Source: Calliopsis andreniformis (Eukaryota; Arthropoda; Insecta; Hymenoptera; Andrenidae). From it: 64,000 bases of DNA. The position numbers and the translations under genes were made by a program. This document shows, one piece after another, positions 1-13,373 of the stretch. The notes under the pieces were generated by a model. It was not told the DNA's origin, made no database searches, and was given only the letters and a program-made list of their open reading frames with translations. Numbering within the stretch: position 1 is the stretch's first letter; every line of letters begins with the position of its first letter. The stretch lies in the NCBI RefSeq assembly GCF_051401765.1, contig NW_027480464.1:3162001-3226000 (forward strand), written 5' to 3'.

Positions 1-40
1 ATCCACAAACATCATTTCCCATCACTCAACCCTCAACACT
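1..40. repeat. Right end of a type C marker block, cut by the window edge
   Basis: The opening bases (ATCCACAAACATCATTTCCC, then CATCACTCAACC) equal the right flank of the type C markers at 30796, 40823 and 44136. The diagnostic AGTTTT core of this copy would lie just left of position 1. Confidence 0.85.
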
Positions 41-1318
41 CAGTCCTCAATCATCAATCCTCAATCCTCAATCCTCAATCTTCAATCCTCAATACTCAAC
101 CTTCAATCCTCAATCCTCAATTCTCAATCCTCAATACTCAATCCTCAACCGTCATTCCTCAATCCCCAATTCTCAATCTTCAATCCTCAGTCCTCAATCC
201 TCAATTCTCAATCCTCAATCCTCGATCCTCAGATCTCAAACATCAATACTCAACCCTCAGACCTCGTCCTCAACCCACAACACTCAATCCTCAATCCTCA
301 ATCTTCAATCATCAATATACAATCTTCAGTCCTCAATCGTCAATACTCAATCCTCAATCCTCAATCCTCAATGTTCAATCCGCGATACCCAATCCTCAAT
401 GTTCAATCCTCAATCCTCAATCCTCAATCCTCAATTCTCAATCCTCAATCCTCAATCCTCAATCCTCAATCCTCAATCCTCAATCCTCAATCTTCAATCC
501 TCAATACTCAATCTTCAATCCTCAAGCCTCAATCCTCAATCGTCAATCCTCATTCTTCAATCCTCAATACCAAATCCTCAATCCACAATCCTCAATCCTC
601 AATCCTCAATCCTCAATCCTCAACCCTCAATACTCAATCCTCAGTCCCCAAACCTCAATCCTCAATCCTCAATCCTCTATCCTCAATCCTCAATTTTCAA
701 TCCTCATTCTTCAATCCTCAATACCCAATACTCAATCTTCAATCCTCAATCCTCAACACTCAATCCTCAATGTTCATTCCGCGATACCCAATCCTCAATG
801 TTCAATCCTCAATCCTCAATCCTCAATCCTCAATCATGAATCTTCAATCCTCAATACTCAATCCTCAATCCTCAATCCTCAATCTTCAATCCTCAATACT
901 CAATCTTCAATCCTCAATCCTCAATCCTCAATCCTCAATCCTCATTCTTCAATCCTCAATACCAAATCCCCAATCCTCATTCTTCAATCCTCAATACCCA
1001 ATCCTCAATCTTCAATCCTCATTCCTCAATCCTCAATTCTCAATCCTCAATCCTCAATTTTCAATCCTCATTCTTCAATCCTCAATACCCAATACTCAAT
1101 CTTGAATCCTCAATCCTCTATCCTCAATCCTCAATTCTCAATCCTCAATCCTCAGTCCTCAGTCCTCAACCCTCTATCCTCAACCGTCATTCCTCATCCT
1201 CCATCCTCAATCCTCAATCTTCAATCCTCAATCCTCAATCCTCAATACTCAACCCTCAATCCTCAGTCCTCTACCTCAATCCCGAATCCTCAATCCTGAA
1301 TCCTCAATCTTCAGCCCT

Positions 1319-1465
1319 CAGTCCTGAACAATCAATTGTCAATCCTCAATCCCCAATAGAATATCATCAATTCACAGTTTTCAATACTCAATCCCCATTC
1401 TTCAATCTTCAAACCTCAATCCACAAACATCAATTCCCATCACTCAACCCTCAACACTCAGTCCT
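1319..1465. repeat. Marker block, subfamily C (exemplar)
   Basis: This subfamily reads CAATTGTC on the left of AATAGAATAT, then the AGTTTT core, then CAATCCCCATTCTTC on the right. Core (AGTTTT) positions in the window are 1376, 30796, 32131, 38117, 40823, 44136 and 45771. The copy at 38117 is the most diverged (TTAACAG for TTCACAG). Each block is a run of about 21 heptamers that have diverged from TCCTCAA by substitution while keeping 7-bp spacing. Typical units are TAGAATA, TTCACAG and TTTTCAA. Confidence 0.9.
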
Positions 1466-2752
1466 CAATCTTCAATCCTCAATCCTCAATCCTCAATCTT
1501 CAATCCTCAATCCTCAATTCTCAATCCTCAATCCTCAATCCACAGACCTCAAACATCAATACTCAACCCTCAGTCCTCGTCCTCAAACCTCAATCCTCAA
1601 TCCTCAGCCCTCATCCTCAATCCTCAATCCTCAACCCTCAATCCTCAATCTTCAATACTCGATACTCAATCCTCAATCCTCAGTGTTCAATCCGCGATAC
1701 CCAATCCTCAATGTTCAATCCTCAATCCTCAATCCTCAATCCTCAATACTCAATTCTCAATCCTCAACCATCAATCCTCAATCCTCAATCCTCAATCCTC
1801 AATCCTCAATCCTCAATTCTCAATCGTCAGTCTTCAATCCTCAATACTCAATCTTCAATCCTCAATCCTCAATCCGCAATCCTCAATCTTCAATCCTCAA
1901 TCCTCAATTCTCAATCCTCAATCCTCAATCCACAGACCTCAAACATCAAAACTCAACCCTCAGTCCTCGTCCTCAAACCTCAATCCTCAATCCTCAGCCC
2001 TCATCCTCAATCCTCAATCCTCAACCCTCAATCCTCAATCTTCAATACTCGATACTCAATCCTCAATCCTCAGTGTTCAATCCGCGATACCCAATCCTCA
2101 ATGTTCAATCCTCAATCCTCAATCCTCAATCCTCAATACTCAATTCTCAATCCTCAACCATCAATCCTCAATCCTCAATCCTCAATCCTCAATCCTCAAT
2201 CCTCAATTCTCAATCGTCAGTCTTCAATCCTCAATACTCAATCTTCAATCCTCAATCCTCAATCCGCAATCCTCAAACTTCAATCCTCAATCCTCAATCC
2301 TCAATCCTCATCCCTCAATCCTCAATGTTCAAACTTCAATCCTCAGTCCCAAATCCTCGATCTTCAATCCTCAATACTCAACCCTCAATCTTCAATCCTC
2401 AATACTCAATCTTCAATCCTCAATCATCAATCCTCAATCCTCAATCCTCAATCCTCATTCTTCAATCCTCAATACCGAATCCTCAAACTTCAATCATCAA
2501 TCCTCAATCCTCAATCCTCAATCCTCATTCTTCAACCCTCAATCCCCAATCCTCAATCTTCAATCATCAATATTCAATCTTCAATCCTCAATCCTCAATC
2601 CTCAATCCTCAACCCTCAATGTTCAATCCGTAATACCCAATCCTCAATCTTCAATCCTCAATCCTCAATCCTCAATCCTCAATCCTCAATCCTCAATCCT
2701 CAGACCTGAGACCTCAATCTTGAATCCTGAATCCTCAATCTTCAGCCCTCAG

Positions 2753-2900
2753 TCCTCAACAATCAGTTATCAATCCCCAATCCTCAATAGAATATCCTCA
2801 ATTCACAGTTTTCAATACCCAATACTCAACCTGCAATCTTCAAATCTGTATCCACAAACATGAATTCTCATGACTCAACCCTCAACACTCAGTCCCCAAT
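2753..2900. repeat. Marker block, subfamily A (exemplar)
   Basis: Recognised by CAGTTATCA on the left, AATACCCAATACTCAACC right of the core, and AAATCTGTATCCACAAAC. Core (AGTTTT) positions are 2807, 8458, 13321, 14335, 15873, 20361, 25699, 26713, 28251, 33492, 35441, 39117, 47202, 51618, 58248 and 59786, sixteen copies. Sub-variants have AACTCACAG (8458, 13321, 20361, 25699, 58248) or ATGAATTCTCATGAC on the right (2807, 33492, 47202, 51618). The spread of sub-variants follows the large segmental copies. Confidence 0.9.
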
Positions 2901-4249
2901 CCTCAATCTTCAATCCTCAATCCTCAATCCTCAATCTTCAATCCTCAATACTCAATCTTCAATCCTCAGCCCTCAATCCTCAATCCTCAATCATCAATCC
3001 TCAATCCTCAATCATCAATATACAATCTTCAGTCCTCAATCCTCAATACGCAATTCTCAATCCTCAATCCTCAATATTCAATCCGCGATACCCAACCCTC
3101 AATGTTCAATCCTCAATCCTCAATCCTCAATCCTCAATCTTCAATCCTCAATACTCAATCTTCAATCCTCAAGCCTCAATCCTCAATCCTCAATCCTCAT
3201 TCTTCAATCCTCAATACCAAATCCTCAATCTTCAATCCTCAGTCCTCAATCCTCAATTCTCAATCCTCAATCCTCGATCCTCGGACCTCAAACATCAATA
3301 CTCAACCCTCAGACCTCGTCCTCAATCCTCAATACTCAATCCTCAATCCTCAATCCTCAGTGTTCAATCCGCGATACCCAATCCTCAATGTTCAATCCTC
3401 AATCCTCAATCCTCAATCCTCAATCCTCAATCCTCAACCCTCAATCCTCAATCCTCAGTCCCCAAACCTCAATCCTCATGCTTCAATCCTCAATACTCAG
3501 TCCTCAACCCTCGATCCTCAATACACAATCCTCAATCCTCAATCCTCAATCGTCAGTCTTCAATCCTCAATACTCAATCTTCAATCCTCAATCCTCAACC
3601 CTCAATCTTCAATCCTCAATTCTCATTCTTCAATCCTCAATACCCAATCCTCAATCTTCAATCCTCAATCCTCAACCCTCAATTCTCAATCCTCCATTCT
3701 CAGTCCTCAGTCCTCAAACCTCAATCCTCAACTCTCAGTCCTCAGTCCTCAAACATCAATCCTCAACCCTCATCCCTCATCCTAAATCCTCAATCCTCAT
3801 TCTTCAATCCTCAATCCTCAATCCCCAATACTCAATCTACAATCCTCAATACTCAATTCTCAATCCTCTACCATCAATCCTCAATCCTCAATCGTCAATC
3901 CTCAATCCTCAATTCTCAATCCTCAATCGTCAGTCTTCAATCCTCAATACTCAATCATCAATCGTCAATCCTCAATCCTCAATCCTCAATCCTCAATCCT
4001 CATTCTTCAATCCTCAATACCCAATCCTCAATCTTCAATCCTCAATACTCAGTCCTCAATTCTCAATCCTCAATCCTCAATCCTCGGACCTCAAACACCA
4101 ATACTCAACCCTCAGTACTCGTCCTCAATCCACAACACTCAATCCCCAATCCTCAATCTTCAATCATCAATAATCAATCTTCAATCCTCAATCCTCAATC
4201 CTCAATCCTCAATGCTCAACCCTCAATGTTCAATCCGCAATACCCTATC

Positions 4250-6648
4250 CTCAATCTTCAATCCTCAATTCTCAATCCTCAATCCTCAATCCTCATTCTT
4301 CAGTCCTCAATACCCAATCCTCAATCTTCAACCCTCAATCCTCAATCCACAATTCTCAATCCTCAATCCTCAATCCTCAGACCTCAAACATAAATACACA
4401 ACCCTCAGTCCTTGTCCTCAATCCACAACCCTCAATCCTCAATCCTCAATCTTCAATCATCAATATTCAATCTTCAATCCTGAATCCTCAACCCTCAATC
4501 CTCAATCCTCAACCCTCAATCCTCAATTTTCTATCCTCATTCTTCAATCCTCAATACCCAATACTCAATCTTCAATCTTCAATCCTCAATCCTCAATCCA
4601 CAATCCTCATTCTTCAATCCTCAATACCCAATCCTCAATCTTCAATCCCCAATCCTCAATCCTCAATCCTCAATCCTCAATCCTCAATTTTCAATCCTCA
4701 TTCTTCAATCCTCATTACCCAATACTCAATCTTCAATCTTCAATACTCAATCCTCAATCCTCAATTCTCAATCCTCTATCCCCAGTCCTCAGTCCTCAAA
4801 CCTCAATCCTCAACCCTCAGACATCATTGTCAATCCTCAATCTTCAATCCTCAATCCTCAATCTTCAATGCTCAATACTCAATCTTCAATCCTCAATCTT
4901 CAATCCTCAATCCTCAGTCCTCAATAATCAATCTTCAATCCTCGATCCTCAATCCTCAATCCTCAATCCTCAATCCTCGATCCTCAATCTTCAATCCTCA
5001 GTCCCAAATCCTCAATCTTCAATCCTCAATCCTCAGCCCTCAATCTTCAATCCTCATTACTCAATCTTCAATCCTCAATTCTCAATCCTCAATCCTCAAT
5101 CCTCATTCTTCAGTCCTCAATACCCAATCCTCAATCTTCAACCCTCAATCCTCAATCCACAATTCTCAATCCTCAATCCTCAATCCTCAGACCTCAAACA
5201 TTAATACACAACCCTCAGTCCTTGTCCTCAATCCACAACCCTCAATCCTCAATCCTCAATCTTCAATCATCAATATTCAATCTTCAATCCTGAATCCTCA
5301 ACCCTCAATCCTCAATCCTCAACCCTCAATCCTCAATCCTCAATCCTCAATCCTCAATACCAAATTCTCAATATTCAATCCTCAATCCTCAATCCTCAAC
5401 TCTCGATCCTCAATCCTCGAACCTCAGACCTCAATCCTCATTCTTCAATCCTCAATACCAAATCCTCAATCTTCAATCCTCAATCCTCAAACCTCAATTC
5501 TCGATCCTCAATCCTCGACCCTCTGACCTCAAACATTAATACTCAACCCTCACCCCTCGTCCTCAATCCACAACCCTCAATCCTCAATCCTCAATCTTCA
5601 ATCATCAATATACAATCTTCAGTCCTCAATCCTCAATCCTCAATCCTCAGACCTCAAACATCAATACTCAACCCTCAGTCCTCGTCCTCAATCCACAACA
5701 CTCAATCCTCAATCCTCAGTCCACAATCCTCAATCCTCAATCTTCAATCATCAATACTCAATCTTCAATCCTCAATCCTCAGTCCTCAATCCTCAATTCT
5801 GTATCCTCAATCCTCAATTTTCAATCCTCATTCTTCAATCCTCAATACCCAGTACTCAATCTTCAATCCTCAATCCTCAATCCTCAATTCTCAATCCTCA
5901 ATGCTCAGTCCTCAGTCCTGAAACCTCAATCCTCAATCCTCAATCCTCAATCCTCAATCCTCAATCCTCAATCGTCAGTCTTCAATCCTCAATACTCAAT
6001 CATCAATCATCAATCCTCAATTCTCAATCCTCAATCTTCAATCCTCAATCCTCAATCCTCAGTCTTCAATCCACAATACTCAATCTTCAATCCTCAATCC
6101 TCAGTCCTCAAACCACAATTCTGATAACTCAATCCTGAATCCTCAATCCTCGGCCATCAGTCCTCAACAATCAGTTGTCAATCCTCAATCCTCAATAGAA
6201 TATCCTCAATTCACAGTTTTCAATACTCAATACTCAATCTGCAATCTTCAAACCTCTATCCACAAACATCAATACTCATCACTCTACCCTCAACACTCAT
6301 TCCTCAATGTTCAATCCTCAATCCTCAATCCTCAATCCTCAATCGTCAATCTTCAATCCTCAATACTCAATCTTCAATCCTCAATCCTCAATCCTCAATC
6401 CTCAATCCTCATTCTTCAATCCTCAATAGGAAATCCTCAATCTTCAATCCTCAATCCTCAATCCTAAATTCTCAATCCTCAATCCTCGATACTCCGACCT
6501 CAAACATCAATACTCAACGCTCAGACCTCGTCCTCAATCCACAACCCTCAATCCTCAATCCTCAATCTTCAATCATCAATGTACAATCTTCAGTCCTCAA
6601 TCCTCAATCCTCAATCCTCAATCCTCAATCCTCAATACTCAATCCTCA
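4250..6648. repeat. 2.4-kb segment copied at 10671-13069, 22574-24972 and 54752-57150
   Basis: The segment matches 10671-13069 at a constant offset of 6421. It also matches the two corresponding positions in the second 12-kb copy and in the right part of the window. It starts in the CATTCTTCAGTCC-bearing stretch, carries one 810-bp type unit and the subfamily B marker at 6215, and ends just after the GTACAATCTTCAG unit near 6580. From about 5840 it overlaps the start of the first 12-kb copy, so that copy contains both this segment's right part and its repeat at 10.7-13.1 kb. Confidence 0.85.
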
Positions 6649-7129
6649 ATCCTCAGTCTCCAAACATCAATCCTCAATCTTCAATCCCCAAAACTCAATC
6701 TTCAATCCTCGATCCTCAATACTCAATCCTCAATCCTCAATACTCAATCTTCAATCCTCAATCCTCAATCCTCAATCCTCAACCCTCATTCCTCAATCCT
6801 CAATACCCAATCCTCAATCTTCACTCCTCATTCCTCAATCCTCTATTCTCAATCCTCAATCCTCAGACCTCAGTCCTCAAACCTCAATCCTCAATCCTCA
6901 GCCCTCATCCTCAATCCTCAATGCTCAACCCTCAATCCTCAATCTTCAATACTCGATACTCAATCCTCAATCTTCAGTGTTCAATCCGCGATACCCAATC
7001 CTCAATGTTCAATCCTCAATCCTCAATCCTCAATCCTCAATACTCAATTCTCTATCCTCAACCATCAATCCTCAATCCTCAATCCTCAATCCTCAATCCT
7101 CAATCCTCAATCCTCAATCCTCAATCCTC
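6390..7129. repeat. 740-bp tandem unit, copy 1
   Basis: Anchored by the rare TAGGAAATCC unit (GG at 6429) and the rare GTACAATCTTCAG unit (near 6579), which recur exactly 740 bp downstream. Counting units gives 106, two of which are 6 bp long (ACCTCG, and the unit after CCCTCAT), so 106 x 7 - 2 = 740. Confidence 0.88.
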
Positions 7130-7869
7130 AATCCTCAATCCTCAATCCTCATTCTTCAATCCTCAATAGGAAATCCTCAATCTTCAATCCCCAATCCTCA
7201 ATCCTAAATTCTCAATCCTCAATCCTCGATCCTCCGACCTCAAACATCAATACTCAACGCTCAGACCTCGTCCTCAATCCACAACCCTCAATCCTCAATC
7301 CTCAATCTTCAATCATCAATGTACAATCTTCAGTCCTCAATCCTCAATCCTCAATCCTCAATCCTCAATCCTCAATACTCAATCCTCAATCCTCAGTCTC
7401 CAAACATCAATCCTCAATCTTCAATCCCCAAAACTCAATCTTCAATCCTCGATCCTCAATACTCAATCCTCAATCCTCAATACTCAATCTTCAATCCTCA
7501 ATCCTCAATCCTCAATCCTCAACCCTCATTCCTCAATCCTCAATACCCAATCCTCAATCTTCACTCCTCATTCCTCAATCCTCTATTCTCAATCCTCAAT
7601 CCTCAGACCTCAGTCCTCAAACCTCAATCCTCAATCCTCAGCCCTCATCCTCAATCCTCAATGCTCAACCCTCAATCCTCAATCTTCAATACTCGATACT
7701 CAATCCTCAATCTTCAGTGTTCAATCCGCGATACCCAATCCTCAATGTTCAATCCTCAATCCTCAATCCTCAATCCTCAATACTCAATTCTCTATCCTCA
7801 ACCATCAATCCTCAATCCTCAATCCTCAATCCTCAATCCTCAATCCTCAATCCTCAATTCTCAATCGTC
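7130..7869. repeat. 740-bp tandem unit, copy 2
   Basis: Second copy of the unit starting near 6390, with GG of TAGGAAATCC at 7169. It differs by a few single bases, for example GATCCTCCG against GATACTCCG. Past its right end the sequence runs into TTCTCAATCGTCAGTC and no third copy follows. Confidence 0.88.
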
Positions 7870-9797
7870 AGTCTTCAATCCTCAATACTCAATCTTCAAT
7901 CCTCAATCCTCAATCCGCAATCCTCAAACTTCAATCCTCAATCCTCAATCCTCAATCCTCATCCCTCAATCCTCAATGTTCAAACTTCAATCCTCAGTCC
8001 CAAATCCTCAATCTTCAATCCTCAATACTCAACCCTCAATCTTCAATCCTCAATACTCAATCTTCAATCCTCAATCATCAATCCTCAATCCTCAATCCTC
8101 AAACCTCATTCTTCAATCCTCAATACCGAATCCTCAAACTTCAATCATCAATCCTCAATCCTCAATCCTCAATCCTCATTCTTCAACCCTCAATCCCCAA
8201 TCCTCAATCTTCAATCATCAATATTCAATCTTCAATCCTCAATCCTCAATCCTCAATCCTCAACCCTCAATGATCAATCCGCAATACCCAATCCTCAATC
8301 TTCAATCCTCAATCCTCAATCCTCAATCCTCAATCCCCAATCCTCAATCCTCAGACCTCAGACCTCAATCTTGAATCCTGAATCCTCAATCTTCAGCCCT
8401 CAGTCCTCAACAATCAGTTATCAATCCCCAATCCTCAATAGAATATCCTCAACTCACAGTTTTCAATACCCAATACTCAACCTGCAATCTTCAAATCTGT
8501 ATCCACAAACATGAATTCTCATCACTCAACCCTCAACACTCAGTCCCCAATCCTCAATCTTCAATCCTCAATCCTCAATCCTCAATCTTCAATCCTCAAT
8601 ACTCAATCTTCAATCCTCAATCCTCAATCCTCAACCCTCAATCCTCATTCTTCAATCCTCAATACCCAATCCTCAATCTTCAATCCTCAATCCTCAATCC
8701 ACAATTCTCAATCTTCAATCCTCAATCCTCAATCCTCATTCTTCAATCCTCAATACCCAATCCTCAATCCTCAATCTATAATCCTCAATCCTCAATGCTC
8801 AATTCTCAATCCTCAATCCTCAATCCCCAATCCTGAATCCTCAGTCCTCAATCTTCAATCCACAATACCGAATCCTCAATCTTCAATCCTCAATCCTTAA
8901 TCCTCAATCCTCATCCCTCAATCCTCAATGTTCAAACCTCAATCCTCAGTCCCAAATCCTCAATCTTCAATCCTCAACACTCAACCCTCAATCTTCAATC
9001 CTCAATACTCAATCTTCAATCCTCAATCCTCAATCCTCAATCCTCAATCCTCAATCCTCATTCTTCAATCCTCAATACCCAATCCTCAATCTTCAATCCT
9101 CAATACTCAGTCCTCAATTATCAATCCTCAATCCTCAATCCTCGGACCCCAAACACCAATACTCAACCCTCAGTACTCGTCCTCAATCCACAACACTCAA
9201 TCCCCAATCCTCAATCTTCAATCATCAATATTCAATCTTCAATCCTCAATCCTCAATACTCAATCCTCAATCCTCAATCCTCAATGTTCAATCCGCGATA
9301 CCCAATCCTCAATGTTCAATTCTCAATCCTCAATCCTCAATCCTCAATCCTCAATTCTCAATCCTCAATCCTCAATCCTCAATCCTCAGTCCCCAAACCT
9401 CAATCCTCAATCTTCAATCATCAAAACTCAATCTTCAATCCTCTATCCTCAATTCTCAATCCTCAATCCTCAATCCTCAATCGTCAGTCTTCAATCCTCA
9501 GTACTCAATCTTCAATCCTCAATCCTCAATCCTCAATCCTCAACCCTCATTCCTCAATCCTCAATACCCAATCCTCAATCTTCAATCCTCATTCCTCAAT
9601 CCTCAATTCTCAATCCTCAATCCTCAGACCTCAGTCCTCAAACCTCAATCCTCAATCCTCAGACCTCATCCTCAATCCTCAATCCTCAACCCTCAATCCT
9701 CAATCTTCAATACTCGATACTCAATCTTCAATCCTCAATCCTCAGTCCTCAAACCTCAATTCTGAGTCCTCAGTCCTGAATCCTCAATCTTCGGCCC

Positions 9798-9945
9798 TCA
9801 GTCCTCAACAATCAGCTGTCAATCCTCAATCCTCAATAGAATATCATCAATCCACAGTTTTCAATACTCAATACTCAATCAGCAATCTTCAAACCTCTAT
9901 CCACAAACATCAATTCTCATCACTCAACCCTCAACACTCAGTCCT
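9798..9945. repeat. Marker block, subfamily D (exemplar)
   Basis: Recognised by ATCCACAGTTTT in the core and CAATCAGCAATC to its right. Core positions are 9856, 16405, 21759, 28783, 35973, 49521, 53937 and 60821. Two forms exist. One has CAGCTGTC on the left, AATATCATCAATCC and CTATCCACAAAC (9856, 21759, 49521, 53937). The other has CAGTCAGTTGTC and CTATACACAAAC (16405, 28783, 35973, 60821). Confidence 0.9.
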
Positions 9946-10130
9946 CAATGTTCAAGCCTCAATCCTCAATCCTCAATCCTCATTCGTCAATCTTCAATCG
10001 TCAATACTCAATCTTCGGTCCTCAATCCTCAATCCTCAATACTCAATCCTCAATCCTCATTCGTCAATCTTCAATCCTCAATACTCAATCTTCGATCCTC
10101 AATCCTCAATCCTCAATACTCAATCCTCAA

Positions 10131-11750
10131 TCCTCAATTTTCTATCCTCATTCTTCAATCCTCAATACCCAATACTCAATCTTCAATCTTCAATCCTCAA
10201 TCCTCAATCCACAATCCTCATTCTTCAATCCTCAATACCCAATCCTCAATCTTCAATCCCCAATCCTCAATCCTCAATCCTCAATCCTCAATCCTCAATT
10301 TTCAATCCTCATTCTTCAATCCTCAATACCCAATACTCAATCTTCAATCTTCAATACTCAATCCTCAATCCTCAATTCTCAATCCTCTATCCCCAGTCCT
10401 CAGTCCTCAAACCTCAATCCTCAACCCTCAGCCATCATTGTCAATCCTCAATCTTCAATCCTCAATCCTCAATCTTCAATGCTCAATACTCAATCTTCAA
10501 TCCTCAATCTTCAATACTCAATCCTCAGTCCTCAATAATCAATCTTCAATCCTCGATCCTCAATCCTCAATCCTCAATCCTCAATCCTCGATCCTCAATC
10601 TTCAATCCTCAGTCCCAAATCCTCAATCTTCAATCCTCAATCCTCAGCCCTCAATCTTCAATCCTCATTACTCAATCTTCAATCCTCAATTCTCAATCCT
10701 CAATCCTCAATCCTCATTCTTCAGTCCTCAATACCCAATCCTCAATCTTCAACCCTCAATCCTCAATCCACAATTCTCAATCCTCAATCCTCAATCCTCA
10801 GACCTCAAACATAAATACACAACCCTCAGTCCTTGTCCTCAATCCACAACCCTCAATCCTCAATCCTCAATCTTCAATCATCAATATTCAATCTTCAATC
10901 CTGAATCCTCAACCCTCAATCCTCAATCCTCAACCCTCAATCCTCAATTTTCTATCCTCATTCTTCAATCCTCAATACCCAATACTCAATCTTCAATCTT
11001 CAATCCTCAATCCTCAATCCACAATCCTCATTCTTCAATCCTCAATACCCAATCCTCAATCTTCAATCCCCAATCCTCAATCCTCAATCCTCAATCCTCA
11101 ATCCTCAATTTTCAATCCTCATTCTTCAATCCTCAATACCCAATGCTCAATCTTCAATCTTCAATACTCAATCCTCAATCCTCAATTCTCAATCCTCTAT
11201 CCCCAGTCCTCAGTCCTCAAACCTCAATCCTCAACCCTCAGACATCATTGTCAATCCTCAATCTTCAATCCTCAATCCTCAATCTTCAACGCTCAATACT
11301 CAATCTTCAATCCTCAATCTTCAATCCTCAATCCTCAGTCCTCAATAATCAATCTTCAATCCTCGATCCTCAATCCTCAATCCTCAATCCTCAATCCTCG
11401 ATCCTCAATCTTCAATCCTCAGTCCCAAATCCTCAATCTTCAATCCTCAATCCTCAGCCCTCAATCTTCAATCCTCATTACTCAATCTTCAATCCTCAAT
11501 TCTCAATCCTCAATCCTCAATCCTCATTCTTCAGTCCTCAATACCCAATCCTCAATCTTCAACCCTCAATCCTCAATCCACAATTCTCAATCCTCAATCC
11601 TCAATCCTCAGACCTCAAACATTAATACACAACCCTCAGTCCTTGTCCTCAATCCACAACCCTCAATCCTCAATCCTCAATCTTCAATCATCAATATTCA
11701 ATCTTCAATCCTGAATCCTCAACCCTCAATCCTCAATCCTCAACCCTCAA
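10131..11750. repeat. Pair of 810-bp tandem units
   Basis: The rare TTTTCTATCCTC unit occurs at 10138 and 10948, and ACATCATTGTC-like sequence occurs near 10432 and 11242, both 810 bp apart. The unit is 116 heptamers with two 6-bp units (TGTCAA and TCCTTG), giving 812 - 2. A single related copy lies at 4527-5336. The copies differ at a few sites, such as CAGCCATCATTG against CAGACATCATTG. Confidence 0.88.
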
Positions 11751-13373
11751 TCCTCAATCCTCAATCCTCAATCCTCAATACCAAATTCTCAATATTCAAT
11801 CCTCAATCCTCAATCCTCAACTCTCGATCCTCAATCCTCGAACCTCAGACCTCAATCCTCATTCTTCAATCCTCAATACCAAATCCTCAATCTTCAATCC
11901 TCAATCCTCAAACCTCAATTCTCGATCCTCAATCCTCGACCCTCTGACCTCAAACATTAATACTCAACCCTCACCCCTCGTCCTCAATCCACAACCCTCA
12001 ATCCTCAATCCTCAATCTTCAATCATCAATATACAATCTTCAGTCCTCAATCCTCAATCCTCAATCCTCAGACCTCAAACATCAATACTCAACCCTCAGT
12101 CCTCGTCCTCAATCCACAACACTCAATCCTCAATCCTCAGTCCACAATCCTCAATCCTCAATCTTCAATCATCAATACTCAATCTTCAATCCTCAATCCT
12201 CAGTCCTCAATCCTCAATTCTGTATCCTCAATCCTCAATTTTCAATCCTCATTCTTCAATCCTCAATACCCAGTACTCAATCTTCAATCCTCAATCCTCA
12301 ATCCTCAATTCTCAATCCTCAATGCTCAGTCCTCAGTCCTGAAACCTCAATCCTCAATCCTCAATCCTCAATCCTCAATCCTCAATCCTCAATCGTCAGT
12401 CTTCAATCCTCAATACTCAATCATCAATCATCAATCCTCAATTCTCAATCCTCAATCTTCAATCCTCAATCCTCAATCCTCAGTCTTCAATCCACAATAC
12501 TCAATCTTCAATCCTCAATCCTCAGTCCTCAAACCACAATTCTGATAACTCAATCCTGAATCCTCAATCCTCGGCCATCAGTCCTCAACAATCAGTTGTC
12601 AATCCTCAATCCTCAATAGAATATCCTCAATTCACAGTTTTCAATACTCAATACTCAATCTGCAATCTTCAAACCTCTATCCACAAACATCAATACTCAT
12701 CACTCTACCCTCAACACTCATTCCTCAATGTTCAATCCTCAATCCTCAATCCTCAATCCTCAATCGTCAATCTTCAATCCTCAATACTCAATCTTCAATC
12801 CTCAATCCTCAATCCTCAATCCTCAATCCTCATTCTTCAATCCTCAATAGGAAATCCTCAATCTTCAATCCTCAATCCTCAATCCTAAATTCTCAATCCT
12901 CAATCCTCGATCCTCCGACCTCAAACATCAATACTCAACGCTCAGACCTCGTCCTCAATCCACAACCCTCAATCCTCAATCCTCAATCTTCAATCATCAA
13001 TGTACAATCTTCAGTCCTCAATCCTCAATCCTCAATCCTCAATCCTCAATCCTCAATACTCAATCCTCAATCCTCAATCCTCAATCCTCAATTCTCAATC
13101 GTCAGTCTTCAATCCTCAATACTCAATCTTCAATCCTCAATCCTCAATCCGCAATCCTCAAACTTCAATCCTCAATCCTCAATCCTCAATCCTCATCCCT
13201 CAATCCTCAATCCTCAGACCTCAGACCTCAATCTTGAATCCTGAATCCTCAATCTTCAGCCCTCAGTCCTCAACAATCAGTTATCAATCCCCAATCCTCA
13301 ATAGAATATCCTCAACTCACAGTTTTCAATACCCAATACTCAACCTGCAATCTTCAAATCTGTATCCACAAAC

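Larger units (their letters stand above)
1..4250. repeat. Left module, first copy
   Basis: Positions 186-4250 match 44581-48650 at a constant offset of 44395 with only scattered single-base differences, for example A/G near 502 against 44897. From about 740 the segment also matches 31480-34935, at offset 30755 before about 2630 and 30685 after it. It contains markers at 1376 and 2807 and the cut end of another marker at 1-40. Positions 1-185 match the right end of the 1-kb module at 30839-31024. Relative to this copy, the one at 44 kb carries 217 bp (31 units) of extra array just left of the shared segment. Confidence 0.88.
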
